The position numbers and the translations under genes were made by a program. From assembly GCA_016715825.1 (NCBI GenBank), contig JADJXO010000005.1:62001-126000 (forward strand): DNA of 64,000 bases, in the 5' to 3' direction. This document shows positions 17,963 through 27,085 of this stretch, piece by piece; the stretch's first letter is position 1, and each line of letters starts with the position of its first letter. This stretch comes from Nitrospira sp. GTDB lineage: Bacteria; Nitrospirota; Nitrospiria; Nitrospirales; Nitrospiraceae. The notes under the pieces are model-generated. The model worked only from the letters and a program-made list of their open reading frames with translations. It searched no databases and was not told the DNA's origin.

Positions 17963-18742
17963 TCAGCCATTACCATTTCCGCTGGGATCAGATCCATCTC
18001 TCCACAAGGCAATGCCGCCTGAGAGTCCAGTCATATTGGATACGATCGAGACATTACCAGGAAGCCTGCTTATATCTGCCTGTGCCGCATTTCCACCGCC
18101 TATGTAGAGCCGGTCATAATGAAACATATTTTCAAGTTTACGGATGACCTTTACGAGGCGATTGTTCCACAGTTTCTTTCCCAGCCGTTCAAGTTCCGAA
18201 TTGCGTAGGCGATTCTTGCCCACCTCCACGTTTGGCACGAGCGTGCCATCGACGAACAGGGACGAGCCGACTCCCGTTCCCAAGGTTAGGACTAGCTCAA
18301 CGCCCCTGCCGGAGATCGATCCGAAACCTTGTATGTCGGCGTCATTGGCGGCACGGACGGGCTTCTTTCGAAACATTTTATGGAGAGCCTTCGTGAGATG
18401 AAAATGCTCCCAGGTGGGGTCTAAATTTACAGCTCCCGAGACAACACCATTGCGAACGATCCCTGGGAAACCCACACTGACGCGGTGGAAACGACCCGCC
18501 TTTTTCGCAAGGCGTTGTATGATTCTCATCATCAGTTGCGGCGTGCTTCGTTTAGGCGTTGGTACACGAACACGGTCTCCGACGGGCTCACCATTTTCGT
18601 TAACGACCAATGCCTTAATCCCCGTACCGCCGATATCAATGACGAGCGTTCGAATTGATGTCACGACGGCAGTTGGAATCTGATCTGTGGCTGGGGGTTG
18701 TGACGGGAAATGCTTTGAGGATGATGAAGGGTTAGCTCGCAT
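17963..18742 (-). CDS. ppgK: ROK-family polyphosphate glucokinase
   Basis: The 259-aa product shows the ROK/hexokinase-type fold. The phosphate-1 motif DIGGTGIKALVV lies near residue 36-47, the substrate-binding segment VSVGFPGIVRNG near 90, AANDADIQGFG (catalytic Asp) near 132, and the adenosine/phosphate-2 motif LTLGTGVGSSLF near 152. Length and the GTGIK motif fit polyphosphate glucokinases, which phosphorylate glucose with polyphosphate or ATP. It would feed glucose from trehalose or glycogen breakdown (block at 40-50 kb) into metabolism. ATG 18742 lacks a strong ribosome binding site; later starts are possible because the first 28 residues are low-complexity. Confidence 0.85.
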   Translation of the reverse strand: MRANPSSSSKHFPSQPPATDQIPTAVVTSIRTLVIDIGGTGIKALVVNENGEPVGDRVRVPTPKRSTPQLMMRIIQRLAKKAGRFHRVSVGFPGIVRNGVVSGAVNLDPTWEHFHLTKALHKMFRKKPVRAANDADIQGFGSISGRGVELVLTLGTGVGSSLFVDGTLVPNVEVGKNRLRNSELERLGKKLWNNRLVKVIRKLENMFHYDRLYIGGGNAAQADISRLPGNVSIVSNMTGLSGGIALWRDGSDPSGNGNG

Positions 18743-18811
18743 ATAAGAATTTGGAAATGAGTCGAAAAATGACCTATTAATTGGTGAGTTATAACACTAA
18801 ACATGTGTCAG

Positions 18812-18840
18812 ACAAAGGCCCGCCACGTGGGGGCCTTTGT
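18812..18840. terminator. Strong hairpin between hsp20 and the glucokinase gene
   Basis: A perfect 10-bp stem (18812-18821 with 18831-18840) plus an inner CCAC/GTGG helix lies 22 bp after the hsp20 stop. It lacks a U-tract on either side but probably ends or stabilises the hsp20 transcript. Confidence 0.5.
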
Positions 18841-18861
18841 AACGAACCTGTTCTCGAACGA

Positions 18862-19314
18862 TTATGCCGCTAACTTTACTTCAATCGTTTTTGGTTTCGC
18901 CTTCTCTGATTTGGGCAGATGAAGGTTCAAGACCCCATCCTTGAACTCGGCTTTCACATGCTCCGGTTCAACCACGTCAGGCAATGAAAAGGTCCGGACA
19001 AAGCTGCCATACGATCTTTCAATTCGGTGATACTTTGTCCCTTTATCTTCTTGCTCAAGCTTGCGCTGGCCCTGGATCGTGAGCACGCCGTCTTCCAGCG
19101 AAACTTTGACATCTTCTTTTTTCACGTCAGGAATCTCGGCTTTGATCAAATATTCACCCGCTGTTTCGCTAATATCGACAGATGGCGTCCAATCCGCCAC
19201 GATCATCGCCTCTTTACCGTTCGATGCGTGTGAGGCAGGATATGCCAACATCCGGTTCAACCGATTAGAGACTTCTTCCAGTTCACGAAATGGATCCCAT
19301 CGTACAAGTGCCAT
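18862..19314 (-). CDS. Small heat shock protein Hsp20
   Basis: The product is 150 aa from ATG 19314, which follows AAGGGAGG. It begins MALVRWDPFRELEEVSNRLN as in bacterial class A Hsp20. It carries a complete alpha-crystallin domain (about residues 38-140) with the EIPDVKKEDVKVSLEDGVLT segment (consensus I and II strands), ERSYGSFVRTFSLPD and FKDGVLNLHLPK. It acts as an ATP-independent holdase chaperone in the cytoplasm. A possible sigma-70 promoter (TTGACT, then TATCTA about 16 bp later) lies about 90 bp upstream on the minus strand. No CIRCE or ROSE element was recognised. Confidence 0.93.
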   Translation of the reverse strand: MALVRWDPFRELEEVSNRLNRMLAYPASHASNGKEAMIVADWTPSVDISETAGEYLIKAEIPDVKKEDVKVSLEDGVLTIQGQRKLEQEDKGTKYHRIERSYGSFVRTFSLPDVVEPEHVKAEFKDGVLNLHLPKSEKAKPKTIEVKLAA

Positions 19315-19657
19315 AGCAACCTCCCTTAAGTCTATTATCTCGTATGTTAGGTTTTCTGCGCTGCTGCTGCCTCGACTCAACTGTCACTGGATAGATAAAT
19401 CGATTGATGGAGAAGTCAAGAGCGGGGGACAGTCTTGCAATAAATGACCATAAGGCTGACCTATATGGAGGATTTGATTCTGCCATTGGTTTAAAACAAA
19501 GCTAGTTCGAACACTGCACACGCTATCCTCTAGACTTTCAACTCCCAAAAACAGTATATGTGAGATCGCTTCTCATTATCAGATATTTGACGACGGCTAT
19601 GTTCGAACAGATTTGGATGCGGCCGTCATCACAACCACAGTTGTAAGGAGGTACACC

Positions 19658-19894
19658 ATGAGTAAGAAGGCGGTGTTTTACCATGCAGGGTGTTCTGTAT
19701 GCGTGGAAGCGGAGCAAAACGTCGCGAATGCGCTTGACCGCTCGCGCTACAACCTGGAGATCGTGCATTTAGGTCAGCAGAAGGCTCGCGTTTCAGAGGC
19801 TGAGGCTGCCGGGGTGAAGTCCGTACCGGCCCTCGTGCTCGATGGGATGCCGTTTCATATTAACTTCGGAGCCAAACTCGAGGCCCTGAAGTAA
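19658..19894 (+). CDS. Thioredoxin/glutaredoxin-like protein
   Basis: The product is 78 aa from ATG 19658 with TAAGGAGG upstream. It has a thioredoxin-fold core: VFYHAGCSVCVEAE with the CxxC pair at Cys12 and Cys15, a second strand LEIVHLG, and the cis-Pro loop KSVPALVLDG. It is shorter than thioredoxin and close to glutaredoxin size. Probable cytoplasmic thiol-disulfide protein, or a redox-active metal carrier. Intergenic DNA on both sides suggests a single-gene transcript. Confidence 0.8.
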   Translation: MSKKAVFYHAGCSVCVEAEQNVANALDRSRYNLEIVHLGQQKARVSEAEAAGVKSVPALVLDGMPFHINFGAKLEALK

Positions 19895-20000
19895 GGTGCT
19901 ATGGCGGCTCCACTCGCCTGTCAAAGCGTGTGGGGCCGCTCCTCTGCTGTCGCGTTTACTGTCATTTGGCGTGAGAGGAGGGAATGTCAGCTTCGTTCTA

Positions 20001-22559
20001 CTACAGTGTCAATGATTGAGAAGTGCTCAGAAATTCACCCGAGACCTTACGAGCTTTTTGAATCATTTTAGCATCAACGTTGTTGAGTTGGATTACGCTC
20101 GCTTTTTTATAGTTCTTTAAGTCCTTCCAGGTGATGGGCCAGGCGACGGGAGCGCCGTCTCGCGCTCGAAGTGAGAACGGCGCAATCGCAGTCGATGAAA
20201 AATCATTCCTGAAGAAGTCGACAAAGATTTTCCCTGATCGTCTTTTCTTGCTCATATTGGCCACATATGCATCAGGTATCTCTCGAGCCATTGTTTCGGC
20301 AAAACCACGAGCGAACTCTTTAACTTCCTCCCAGCCATGCTCGGGCTTAATCGGTGCAACAATATGGATGCCTTTACCGCCTGAGAGCCTGGGAAAGGAT
20401 AGGAGGCCTAGTTTCTTAAGCCGATTGCGAATATCCTGGGCCGCGAGCTTGACCGCTTCAAACGGCACGGTTGCATCGGGATCTAGATCGAAAATGATTT
20501 GATCAGGCTTGCCCTGGTTTGAGATTGAGCTTTGCCAGGCATGAAATTCTATAGTGCCCATTTGCACAAGCTGCAGAAGCCCGACTTCATTTTGGATGTA
20601 AACATAGGTATGCTTCTTGCCTTTATGAGTGAGCCCCTTGGAATACACCTCATCGCCCATGCCCTGCATGGGATTGCGCTGAAAAAAACATTCACCCCCG
20701 ATGCCGTTCGTGCAGCGCAGCAAACTGATCAAGCGCGAGCGAACGAACGGCACCATGAGAGGCGCGATCCTGTCATAGTATTCTGCCACGTCACCTTTGG
20801 TTATTTTAGTATCAGGAAAAACGATCCGGTCAGGGTGTGTGATTTTAACGCCCCTATAAGAGACTTCGTCTTTATTTCTAGAGCCCGGTTTCGTGTCCTT
20901 CATGACTTGTTCTATGGGTGTCGGAATTTCTTCAACCACCTTTATCGGATTCTTATCCTCCCGCAAGCCTTTGAAGGAGCCGTGGCGAATATGTCCTTCT
21001 GAGGTCCATTCTATAAACGAGATTTCGCACAGCACTTCGGGCTTCACAAAAATATATTCCCGAAGGCCTCGGGCTACTTTCTCCCGGAACGGCGATTTCG
21101 TGATCTGAAGCGGGATCAATCGTTGATAGAGATCCTTGGCGAGATCGTGCGAAAACCCCGTTCCGACTTTCCCCGCATAGGTGAATTCCTTGTTTTTGTA
21201 ATAGCCAAGCAGCAAAGCGCCGATCGCCTTGGTATGGATTTTCGCGGGCATGAATCCGCCAATCACGAATTCCTGCTCAAGGCTGCATTTACTTTTGACC
21301 CAATCGGTCGTACGGCGTCCGTGATACAGACTGTCCTTTTTTTTCGATACCAAACCTTCCGCACCGATCTTGCAGGCTTTTTCGAGCAAGTCCGGTGAGC
21401 TTTCGAGATGGTCGCTGAAGTGCAGAAGAGGTTTAGCCTTCGCAAGGAGTTTTGAGAGCTGGGCTTTCCGGTCGATTAATGCCTGATTGGTGAGGTCCTC
21501 ACCATCGAGATACAGAAGATCAAATAGAAAACCGTGGATGGCTTTGGGATTCTTGTCCGAAAGGGCGGCCTGTAACGCGCCAAAATTTGTCTGGCCACGT
21601 TCGTTTAGAACACAGGCCTCCAGATCGAACACCGCCTTCTCGACCTTTAATTTGCTAATAGCCCTCTCGAGGGGTGTAAATTTGTGCGTCCAGTCTTGAC
21701 CGCCCCTGGTGCGTAGGATCACGGTACCCTTGTCCATGAAAGCCATGAGGCGATAGCCGTCATATTTGATTTCGTGGACCCACGCATTCCCATTGGGCTG
21801 TTTATCGACAAGTGTGGCAAGTTGCGGACTCGGATATTGTTTCATTAAACTTGATAATGAGGTGCTAGACTTTTGCAGACTGAACTTTGCTTTCTTCTCC
21901 TTACTGGGCGATGGCTTACTGAGTTGCCTGCGTGTAGTTGTTTTACCCAGTCCCGCTTCAAGAATATCGCCCATGGTTCTGCCTGTTACAGCGCTTGTAT
22001 TCTCACGTTTTAAAAATCCATCATTCTCAGATTTGCTCAGCGCGAACTTATCGTTGCTTTTAATCAGCAGCCAGTTCTCGCGCTTCTCAGGCGTATGCAT
22101 CCGTACCAGGTGCCACTGCCCCTTCATCCGCGACCCTTCGATGGAGAAATTGATGCGCCCCTTTTTCTCCATTTTGGATGGGTCATCCTCCGGCATCCAG
22201 ATACCCTCATCCCAGATCATGACGGGCCCGGCGCCATACTGCTTATCGGGTATCACGCCTTCAAAATCGTTGTAATCCATGGGATGGTCCTCAGTCCGGA
22301 CCGCGAGCCGTTTATCGGCGGGGGCGTAGCTGGGCCCTCTCGTAACCGCCCAGCTTTTCATGACGCCATCCCATTCCAATCGCAAGTCATAGTGAGTCCG
22401 CGTCGCTTCATGGAGTTGAATGACAAAGCGCAAGCGTTGTGTAGAGCGCTTTCCGGCTTTGCCCGGTGGTTCTGCCGTGATGCCAAAATCCCGCTTCTCG
22501 TTATATTTTTTTAGGAGTTCACGCGCCATTTCTGTCGCCCGTTCTGTCTTCCCGGACAT
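20001..22559 (-). CDS. ligD: Multidomain ATP-dependent DNA ligase LigD
   Basis: The 852-aa product has three domains in Pseudomonas-like order. The first is an N-terminal 3'-phosphoesterase (about residues 35-160: QLHEATRTHYDLRLEWDG, EDHPMDYNDFEG, YGAG). The second is an ATP-dependent ligase (about 240-530) with the adenylation motif EIKYDGYR (Lys near 264) and an oligonucleotide-binding end. The third is a C-terminal archaeo-eukaryotic primase-type polymerase (about 560-840) with the DLDPD and RLSGGKGIHIVAP motifs. LigD with Ku carries out non-homologous end joining. No ku gene is in the window. ATG 22559 has only a weak ribosome binding site. Confidence 0.95.
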   Translation of the reverse strand: MSGKTERATEMARELLKKYNEKRDFGITAEPPGKAGKRSTQRLRFVIQLHEATRTHYDLRLEWDGVMKSWAVTRGPSYAPADKRLAVRTEDHPMDYNDFEGVIPDKQYGAGPVMIWDEGIWMPEDDPSKMEKKGRINFSIEGSRMKGQWHLVRMHTPEKRENWLLIKSNDKFALSKSENDGFLKRENTSAVTGRTMGDILEAGLGKTTTRRQLSKPSPSKEKKAKFSLQKSSTSLSSLMKQYPSPQLATLVDKQPNGNAWVHEIKYDGYRLMAFMDKGTVILRTRGGQDWTHKFTPLERAISKLKVEKAVFDLEACVLNERGQTNFGALQAALSDKNPKAIHGFLFDLLYLDGEDLTNQALIDRKAQLSKLLAKAKPLLHFSDHLESSPDLLEKACKIGAEGLVSKKKDSLYHGRRTTDWVKSKCSLEQEFVIGGFMPAKIHTKAIGALLLGYYKNKEFTYAGKVGTGFSHDLAKDLYQRLIPLQITKSPFREKVARGLREYIFVKPEVLCEISFIEWTSEGHIRHGSFKGLREDKNPIKVVEEIPTPIEQVMKDTKPGSRNKDEVSYRGVKITHPDRIVFPDTKITKGDVAEYYDRIAPLMVPFVRSRLISLLRCTNGIGGECFFQRNPMQGMGDEVYSKGLTHKGKKHTYVYIQNEVGLLQLVQMGTIEFHAWQSSISNQGKPDQIIFDLDPDATVPFEAVKLAAQDIRNRLKKLGLLSFPRLSGGKGIHIVAPIKPEHGWEEVKEFARGFAETMAREIPDAYVANMSKKRRSGKIFVDFFRNDFSSTAIAPFSLRARDGAPVAWPITWKDLKNYKKASVIQLNNVDAKMIQKARKVSGEFLSTSQSLTL

Positions 22560-22789
22560 TTGGATGGGGGTCTGGTCTTTTCACATCCACAGTAATCACT
22601 CTAACCGATACCTGGAGCAATCATCGAGATGGGATAATGGTTTTGTGACGAAGGGGTTTGCCGACGCCATTTGCTGTCATGAGCGCAGAAGAGCAGTGTG
22701 GATGCACTGAATATGTGGGTGAGTCGACTCCGCACGTGCCATATGCATACATCATGACGGATCCGACTAATATGGGAGAGTCATCGCAA

Positions 22790-23131
22790 TTATGAAACTT
22801 GCTCGATGGCGTTGTCGAGACAGTGCTGCACGCGGGATGAACGGTCTCCTGAATCTGTACGCCAATCGCCATTGGTTAATGCGATGCCAAGTAAATTAGC
22901 GACAACAAAGCATTTCCACTCGCCCTCTACGGGTCCCGTACGGGAGCTCCCTCCAAATTGATAGGCGAGTACTCGCTCGATGCCATCTTTATAGCCCAAC
23001 GCATGAGGGCAAAACTCTCGTGGATGGCCTTCATACGTGGCAAACACACGCCGCTTTTCGCGTATGGCCTGGGATAATAAGATGTTGAGCAAGACAGACG
23101 GCATGACAAGATTCACATCAGGTCTGACCAT
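22790..23131 (-). CDS. Conserved hypothetical protein, WYL-like
   Basis: A product of about 113 aa. The core (LLSQAIREKRRVFATYEGHP, FCPHALGYKDG, VLAYQFGGSS, GEWKCFVVANL) resembles a small stand-alone domain related to the ligand-binding WYL fold, a pattern seen in many bacterial hypothetical proteins. Start is unclear: ATG codons at 23131 and 23104 and a GTG at 23137 are in frame, none with a strong ribosome binding site. It lies 23 bp downstream of the next minus-strand gene's stop and is probably cotranscribed with it. Confidence 0.65.
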   Translation of the reverse strand: MVRPDVNLVMPSVLLNILLSQAIREKRRVFATYEGHPREFCPHALGYKDGIERVLAYQFGGSSRTGPVEGEWKCFVVANLLGIALTNGDWRTDSGDRSSRVQHCLDNAIEQVS

Positions 23132-23154
23132 CCCCACATGAAATCGGTGAGGAG

Positions 23155-23502
23155 TTAGACTTCGTATTTAGAGAAATCACCGCGAATGGCCTTCACGGCA
23201 TACTTTTCTCGATCGATTTCCTTTCGGCTGCGCACTACTAAGCGGCGCAATAACGGAAGGGGTGGACACCATCCCTGCACGGCATGCTGAAAGAGAAAGG
23301 GCAGCACGAGGCCAGGCAGGAGAAGCCACTTCCTATTCCGGGTGATGCTTAAGCACAGGCCTGAAAAGGCGAGGACGGACGCATTCAGTTCAAGCACTCG
23401 TTCGATATCCCATTCCCGGTCGAGTTCTTCTATGCGACGGGTCAACTCCCCCGCACTGAGGTTGGCAAACTTCTCAACCCGAGTTCTTGCTGCAGTATCC
23501 AA
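23155..23502 (-). CDS. DUF2892-like small membrane protein
   Basis: A product of about 115 aa. A charged N-terminal helix (ELTRRIEELDREWDIERVLE) is followed by two close membrane segments (about residues 43-70) and the conserved end HAVQGWCPPLPLLRRL with SRKEIDREKYAVKAIRGDF. This arrangement is that of YgaP/DUF2892-type inner-membrane proteins of unknown function. No ATG is available; TTG at 23502 is the only plausible start before an upstream in-frame stop. It precedes the WYL-like gene by 23 bp. Confidence 0.7.
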   Translation of the reverse strand: MDTAARTRVEKFANLSAGELTRRIEELDREWDIERVLELNASVLAFSGLCLSITRNRKWLLLPGLVLPFLFQHAVQGWCPPLPLLRRLVVRSRKEIDREKYAVKAIRGDFSKYEV

Positions 23503-23635
23503 CCGTTGATTGATTTCAGATGCGTGTGTTCACGGACGCGATCATGGGAGTGCGTCATCATCACCTCCAGTGATGCATATGTTGGGGCAGTAGCGGAAAT
23601 GACACGATTGCCTCTCGGGCTGACCCACTCAGAGA

Positions 23636-23938
23636 TTACTTGTGGCTGCTGCCAGCTTCTTTCTCATCTCGCGCATCCCGTGAATCTTTACTGTCCTGCT
23701 GTTGTGACATTCCTTTCATGTGGGAAGTGTCCTTCAAGCCAGACGTATCCCGTGACGGTTTCGTGTTCTTGTCCTGGGCAGTGGCTTCTTTGTCGTCTCT
23801 CGCATCCCGTGTCTCTGTATTGCCCTGTTGAGGTGAGCTTCCTTGTTTTCCCCGTTCTTCCGCCTGCACCGGGATAGATGACACCCCCCCAACAAGTAGT
23901 ACTGACGAAACTATCAACGCACTCCAGATGGATTTCAT
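23636..23938 (-). CDS. Small exported hydrophilic protein
   Basis: The product is 100 aa from ATG 23938 (AAAGGAGGCAG upstream). A clear signal peptide (about 1-26, ending PVQA) precedes a mature part made almost only of charged and small residues. It contains two repeats of an acidic/basic segment: DARDDKEATAQDKNT and DARDEKEAGSSHK. It is likely disordered in the periplasm. It resembles in style, not sequence, the Gly-rich exported proteins at 31519, 36555 and 57408. No family recognised. Confidence 0.65.
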   Translation of the reverse strand: MKSIWSALIVSSVLLVGGVSSIPVQAEERGKQGSSPQQGNTETRDARDDKEATAQDKNTKPSRDTSGLKDTSHMKGMSQQQDSKDSRDARDEKEAGSSHK

Positions 23939-24155
23939 GTCTGCCTCCTTTGTTGTTTGAGCGGTGACGGGGATACATGCTGCGATCCCCCTCATACCTT
24001 GTCTCGCATTCACTCTGCCCCGCGCTCCATTGACTCGGAACTTGGTGTCTTGGAAATAGCCGGGAATTCAAATCGCCACTTAGTTCCTCCATTAGGGATA
24101 GTCACAGAGTGCGCATCTCACCCGCGACGGCTATAAAGATAACGTGATTGGACAA

Positions 24156-24446
24156 TCAGGCGGCTTGCTCCATCGCGTTTCGAATAATCTCCAATGGATC
24201 AGTCGTGTCACTGACTACAGATGGAAGTCGTTTCGCTCGGTTGCGGAGCGTGACTGCATCAACCACATCCCCGCACTGGATGCATCGGGTCGCCCAATAC
24301 CAGGAATAATGTTGAGTTTCATAGAAATCCAGGCACTGTTCCTCCACGAGAAAACCCCCACAGCGGTGGCAACGGCTCTTCGGCGCACAGGCTTCTTTGA
24401 GGGTGTGCATCGTCATTGGTGAATCAAGGTGGGTGACGCTTGCCAT
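24156..24446 (-). CDS. Zinc-ribbon hypothetical protein
   Basis: The product is 96 aa from ATG 24446; an ATG at 24449 directly before it is equally possible, and both follow GAGGAGG. Two CxxC knuckles, CHRCGGFLVEE and CIQCGDVVDA, are about 30 residues apart and form a probable structural zinc ribbon. The C-terminal helix contains LRNRAKRLP. Function is unknown; small ribbons of this sort often belong to regulators or to metal-handling proteins. It stands alone, about 140 bp from the exported protein gene start region. Confidence 0.7.
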   Translation of the reverse strand: MASVTHLDSPMTMHTLKEACAPKSRCHRCGGFLVEEQCLDFYETQHYSWYWATRCIQCGDVVDAVTLRNRAKRLPSVVSDTTDPLEIIRNAMEQAA

Positions 24447-24464
24447 CATGGCCTCCTCTCGCAT

Positions 24465-24824
24465 GGGTTAACAGTGCCCTTCTTCCACTGCCGAGATGAA
24501 GGGGAAGGGCTGCTGACGTTATAAGGTATTGATATCAAATTATGAGAAATGTCTGGCTGGAGCATTCCCTAGGTCTCATAAGGAAGAGCCCTAGTGTCGG
24601 AAGCCAACCCAGATGAGGAGATACATCAATACCGCATTTGAAGAGCTTTCTTATGTTCGGAGAATCCTATCGAAGACCTTCTGTGAGAGTCATTGATGCT
24701 TATTTTGTGCTGGCGACGTAAGGAAGCAGGGGAGCCGTTCCCCATACCGCATCTCAGGCGTGGGCTTCAAATTGGAGCCAGGGAGTCACCGCAGGGCGCC
24801 GGTTGAACAACAAAACTATGACGG
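24465..24824. other. Intergenic region
   Basis: About 360 bp. A 36-codon plus-strand frame starting at ATG 24694 (MLILCWRRKEAGEPFP) is open but has no ribosome binding site. Nothing else is recognised. Confidence 0.3.
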
Positions 24825-25352
24825 TCACGGTAAAAGTTTCGTCGGACTTGGCTTCTTGCCACTCGTCATCGCTTCACCGATTTGAACCTCGAGAGGTTCC
24901 CCCATTCCGGTGTGGAGGACGGGTGTGCCCATGGCCGCTTCACCGCGTGCCGCATCTCGCCGCGCCTCGTCGGCCAGCTGTTCGTACAATTGTCGCATTT
25001 TGTCCAAGTCTTTCTGGGAGAGTTTTTCCAAGTCCAACATGGCATTGTGCGCACCTCGGGTCGACCGAATGATTTCGTCGAGTTTCAGTTGAATCGCTGC
25101 GCTGTCACGATTCTGTGTGTTCTGGATGAGGAAAACCATGAGAAACGTCACAATGGTGGTGGCAGTATTGATCACCAATTCCCAGGTGTCGCTGAAATTG
25201 AAAAAGGGTCCGCTTATGGCCCACATAAGGACCAGGGCCACGGCAATGCCAAACGCACTAGCAGTGCCGAGTAAACGTGAGCATTGGTTTGCCAGTCGAT
25301 TAAATACACTCGGTTGTGAGCCAAGAGATGAATGAGGCTCCATCCCTCTCAT
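24825..25352 (-). CDS. Low-affinity iron permease-like membrane protein
   Basis: A product of about 175 aa. Two membrane helices (FGIAVALVLMWAISGPFFNF and INTATTIVTFLMVFLIQNTQNRD in part) are followed by QLKLDEIIRSTRGAHNAMLDLE, the conserved signature of the low-affinity iron permease/Fet4-related family. The bacterial members are short and of uncertain transport function. The C-terminus (about 120-175) is a charged helix and polar tail. Several starts are possible (GTG 25379, ATG 25352, ATG 25343); ATG 25352 is used. Confidence 0.78.
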   Translation of the reverse strand: MRGMEPHSSLGSQPSVFNRLANQCSRLLGTASAFGIAVALVLMWAISGPFFNFSDTWELVINTATTIVTFLMVFLIQNTQNRDSAAIQLKLDEIIRSTRGAHNAMLDLEKLSQKDLDKMRQLYEQLADEARRDAARGEAAMGTPVLHTGMGEPLEVQIGEAMTSGKKPSPTKLLP

Positions 25353-25578
25353 CTTGGTTGAAACCAGACGCCGAACCACTAGCCAAAACCCTAGAGGGGG
25401 CTACCCTCATCGGGTTGGCTGCGAGCTTGGTGGAATTTCAGCTATGGATCGCGGATTTCTCCCCCCTACCTCTGCCGCTTTCTTGCCCTTCTAAGGAGTC
25501 ATAGCGGATTCATTCAATTCTATTAGCTTTGTTAATAGATGAAGTGTTGAATCCTCCACTGAACGAAAGAAGGGAAGC

Positions 25579-26004
25579 ATGAAAGCATACGCAGTTCGCA
25601 AAGAAGGACGATTTTCTGTCGAGTGCCAGTTTTATTGCTTTACTGAGGATCAGCTGATCAATGGGAAGGTCCGGGACTTATCGCCGACAGGCTGGCGCGT
25701 GACGCTCGATCGTCCTCTACCGGTTGGGGTTGAACAGACCGTGTTTATCACCCTGCGTGATGAAAGCGGCTACTATCACGCCTTGATCGAGTCTGCCATG
25801 GTGCGCTGGGCTGATGGATTCGAGACGGGGTGGGAAATCACACGAATCGACGAGTTGGACTCTACGCGTTTGATCGAGTTCTTAGAACATCGCGAGCGAA
25901 AGCACGCCGTTCCCGACATCCTACATAAATATAATTGTCTTCCTGACGAGTCAGGGAACAGAGGGCCTGCACTCCAACCAAGCGACTATTCAGTCTTACA
26001 CTGA
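25579..26004 (+). CDS. PilZ-domain protein (c-di-GMP receptor)
   Basis: The 141-aa product has one PilZ domain (about residues 5-110). Both ligand motifs are intact: RKEGR (RxxxR, residues 7-11) and DLSPTGW (D/NxSxxG) near residue 37. It should bind cyclic di-GMP and act as a small effector. AAGAAGGGAAG precedes the ATG. The last 19 bp overlap a small convergent gene on the other strand. Confidence 0.85.
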   Translation: MKAYAVRKEGRFSVECQFYCFTEDQLINGKVRDLSPTGWRVTLDRPLPVGVEQTVFITLRDESGYYHALIESAMVRWADGFETGWEITRIDELDSTRLIEFLEHRERKHAVPDILHKYNCLPDESGNRGPALQPSDYSVLH

Positions 26005-26135
26005 GCAAGCAGGTTTAACAGACGCTCTGTGGTGCTTCGTATAGCCTCCGATTCCTCATACGACAGGTCCTCAAGTCTGAGCACTTTTCTGCTGGCTAGA
26101 ACAACTTCCTGCACCGTTTGTCGATATGTAAACAT
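25986..26135 (-). CDS. Small conserved-looking helical protein (49 aa)
   Basis: From ATG 26135 the minus strand reads MFTYRQTVQEVVLASRKVLR followed by LEDLSYEESEAIRSTTERLL and NLLAQCKTE, ending with TAG at 25986. The helical heptad pattern and codon use look like real protein. It is too short for usual gene calling and overlaps the PilZ 3' end by 19 bp tail to tail. The ribosome binding site is weak. Confidence 0.5.
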   Translation of the reverse strand: MFTYRQTVQEVVLASRKVLRLEDLSYEESEAIRSTTERLLNLLAQCKTE

Positions 26136-26232
26136 GACCAAAGTTTAAGAAGAAGGGGGTTGGCTTCTCCGAATCGTATCAAGCACTTGTATATTGTGAA
26201 ACAGGTAGGATGCCTTCTTAACTAGTGTTTTG

Positions 26233-26266
26233 CCTAGGACTGAATGAGAACGAAAAGCAATATGGT
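26233..26266 (+). promoter_or_regulatory. Promoter-like element CCTAGGAC-N18-AATATGGT
   Basis: A weaker member of the CCYAG-N21-nnTA series. CCTAG at 26233 is preceded by TTTTG, and TA sits at the shared distance. It lies 82 bp before the lipoprotein gene at 26315. Confidence 0.3.
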
Positions 26267-26314
26267 GCATTTATCAATATAACAACTGCATGACTAATAA
26301 CTAAGGAGTAAATT

Positions 26315-26875
26315 ATGAATCCGATTCGATTGTGCAGCTTACTATTAGGAATATTAATGTTATCTGGCTGCATCACGGAAGCCACGATTGAATTGACCAA
26401 GGCTCCATTCGATGCAACCACGGCCCTGACCGGTGGCACATCAAAAGCCACAAGCGAATTCCTCGAACCGACGCAAAAGTTCCTATCGAGCACTACGCCA
26501 GGAGCCATCGCCATTGATCGCTTTACTCGTGCCAGAGAGAAGACTGAGCTCTTTGTGGGTTTTACGTATGAACACTTGCGGGCAGAGAGCGCTCAGGGGA
26601 CGGGAGAACACCTTGCTTCCCTCGCCGTCTTGGCAGGAATACCGTCAGATCGTCGTCCACTCTTTCAAGAACAGATGCGGCATACCTATTCGTCCCTTTT
26701 CGATGACTCCATCTCGTTACGCGACACGAGGATTCGCATCGTGGATGCGGCGTGGGCAGAAGGATTCGGCAGACTGGAGTCCGATACGATTCGGCACCAG
26801 GAGACTGGTATCTCCGATATGGATCTGAAGCTGAGCCCACCTCGGAACCGAGCGACTCTTATTTCTCAGCAATAA
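26315..26875 (+). CDS. DUF3015-like lipoprotein
   Basis: The 186-aa product has a lipoprotein signal with lipobox LMLSGC (Cys about residue 19), a Thr/Ala-rich linker, and a helical C-terminal domain (about 68-165). That domain's pattern (ELFVGFTYEHLRAESAQGTGEHLASLAVLAGIP in parts, then FDDSISLRD) resembles DUF3015 proteins. An anchored periplasmic or outer-membrane protein of unknown role. TAAGGAG precedes the ATG. A promoter-like element is present 82 bp upstream. Confidence 0.7.
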   Translation: MNPIRLCSLLLGILMLSGCITEATIELTKAPFDATTALTGGTSKATSEFLEPTQKFLSSTTPGAIAIDRFTRAREKTELFVGFTYEHLRAESAQGTGEHLASLAVLAGIPSDRRPLFQEQMRHTYSSLFDDSISLRDTRIRIVDAAWAEGFGRLESDTIRHQETGISDMDLKLSPPRNRATLISQQ

Positions 26876-27085
26876 AGAAGGTTTCAGGGTTTGAGGTCAG
26901 TAGTGCCAATGCAGGGGCGAGGCATGAAATGGAAGGTCATGTCTGATGACCACGCACGTCACGTGTGTGAATTCTGAATATTTTCGTTACCAGATATCAT
27001 TCGCCATAAGCCTCCTTTTCCGATGTTCAACCAAAAGAGGCAAATCCTAATATCCACCCTCCTTATCCCTGGAGAAATATGACGT

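Noticed and set aside
18812..18840. Hairpin after hsp20 as a thermosensor (ROSE or fourU)
   Set aside because: It lies after the stop codon, not in the 5' leader, and does not include a ribosome binding site.
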